From NCBI GenBank assembly GCA_900544065.1, contig UQTR01000106.1:1-5418 (forward strand): DNA of 5,418 nucleotides, read 5' to 3'. The notes beneath the pieces are model-generated. The model made no database searches and was not told the origin of the DNA. It saw only the letters and a list, made by a program, of their open reading frames with translations. Below are positions 5,398 through 5,418 of this stretch, piece by piece. Position 1 is the first letter of the stretch; each line of letters begins with the position of its first letter. Origin of the DNA: an uncultured Collinsella sp. (GTDB lineage Bacteria > Actinomycetota > Coriobacteriia > Coriobacteriales > Coriobacteriaceae). The translations under genes were made by a program, and so were the position numbers.

Positions 5398-5418
5398 AAT
5401 GTTCGCAGCTCAGAGGCT

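Noticed and set aside
5171..5398. 75-codon minus-strand frame covering the tRNA
   Set aside because: Its start (MVGVRRFELLTSSV) is the antisense translation of the tRNA, a well-known kind of false protein annotation.
5399..5418. Possible start of a second tRNA after tRNA-Val
   Set aside because: AGCTCAG resembles a D arm, but position 8 would be C instead of the nearly invariant T and the first base would be A. The window ends before any pairing can be tested.
1..5418. CRISPR array, insertion sequence, phage genes, toxin-antitoxin pair or defence system
   Set aside because: There are no regularly spaced repeats, transposase or integrase frames, or small gene pairs. All substantial coding space is taken by three intact genes.

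Overview
The window reads as a stretch of ordinary chromosome from a GC-rich Gram-positive actinobacterium. The gene content and protein style (GlmM beside a very long DUF4012 membrane protein with a Gly/Ala/Asn-rich cytoplasmic head) most resemble Coriobacteriia such as Collinsella. That placement is inference from protein character, not a database match. Codon use looks uniform over the three genes, and I see no insertion sequence, phage gene, CRISPR array or toxin-antitoxin pair.

Layout from left to right: (1) positions 1-133, the region downstream of glmM, hold a long imperfect inverted repeat (1-87, with a terminator-like core at 30-58) and a separate perfect 13-bp hairpin (106-135) that overlaps the glmM stop codon. 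(2) 134-1465, minus strand: glmM, phosphoglucosamine mutase. (3) 1466-1548: an 83-bp gap with a perfect 11-bp GC-rich hairpin (1485-1511) only 7 bases from the glmM Shine-Dalgarno. (4) 1549-3861, minus strand: a 770-residue single-pass membrane protein with an extracytoplasmic DUF4012 region. (5) 3862-4010: a short gap with a possible extended -10 promoter inside an inverted repeat. (6) 4011-5033, minus strand: a ten-helix EamA/DMT-family transporter. (7) 5034-5322: a 289-bp divergent intergenic region with inverted repeats on the transporter side and a strong promoter on the tRNA side. (8) 5323-5397, plus strand: tRNA-Val(GAC) with encoded CCA. The last 21 bases cannot be assigned.

How the parts work together: GlmM makes glucosamine-1-phosphate for UDP-GlcNAc, the precursor of peptidoglycan and many surface glycans. 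The DUF4012 gene lies directly upstream on the same strand, and its family is often linked to surface polysaccharide functions, so a shared cell-envelope theme is plausible but unproven. The EamA transporter is co-directional but separated by 149 bp and has no evident functional tie. The tRNA is an independent, divergently transcribed unit.

The clearest signals beyond gene calls are RNA or DNA structures: the glmM-flanking hairpins and the palindromic A/T element upstream of the tRNA promoter. No convincing new biological system is visible here.
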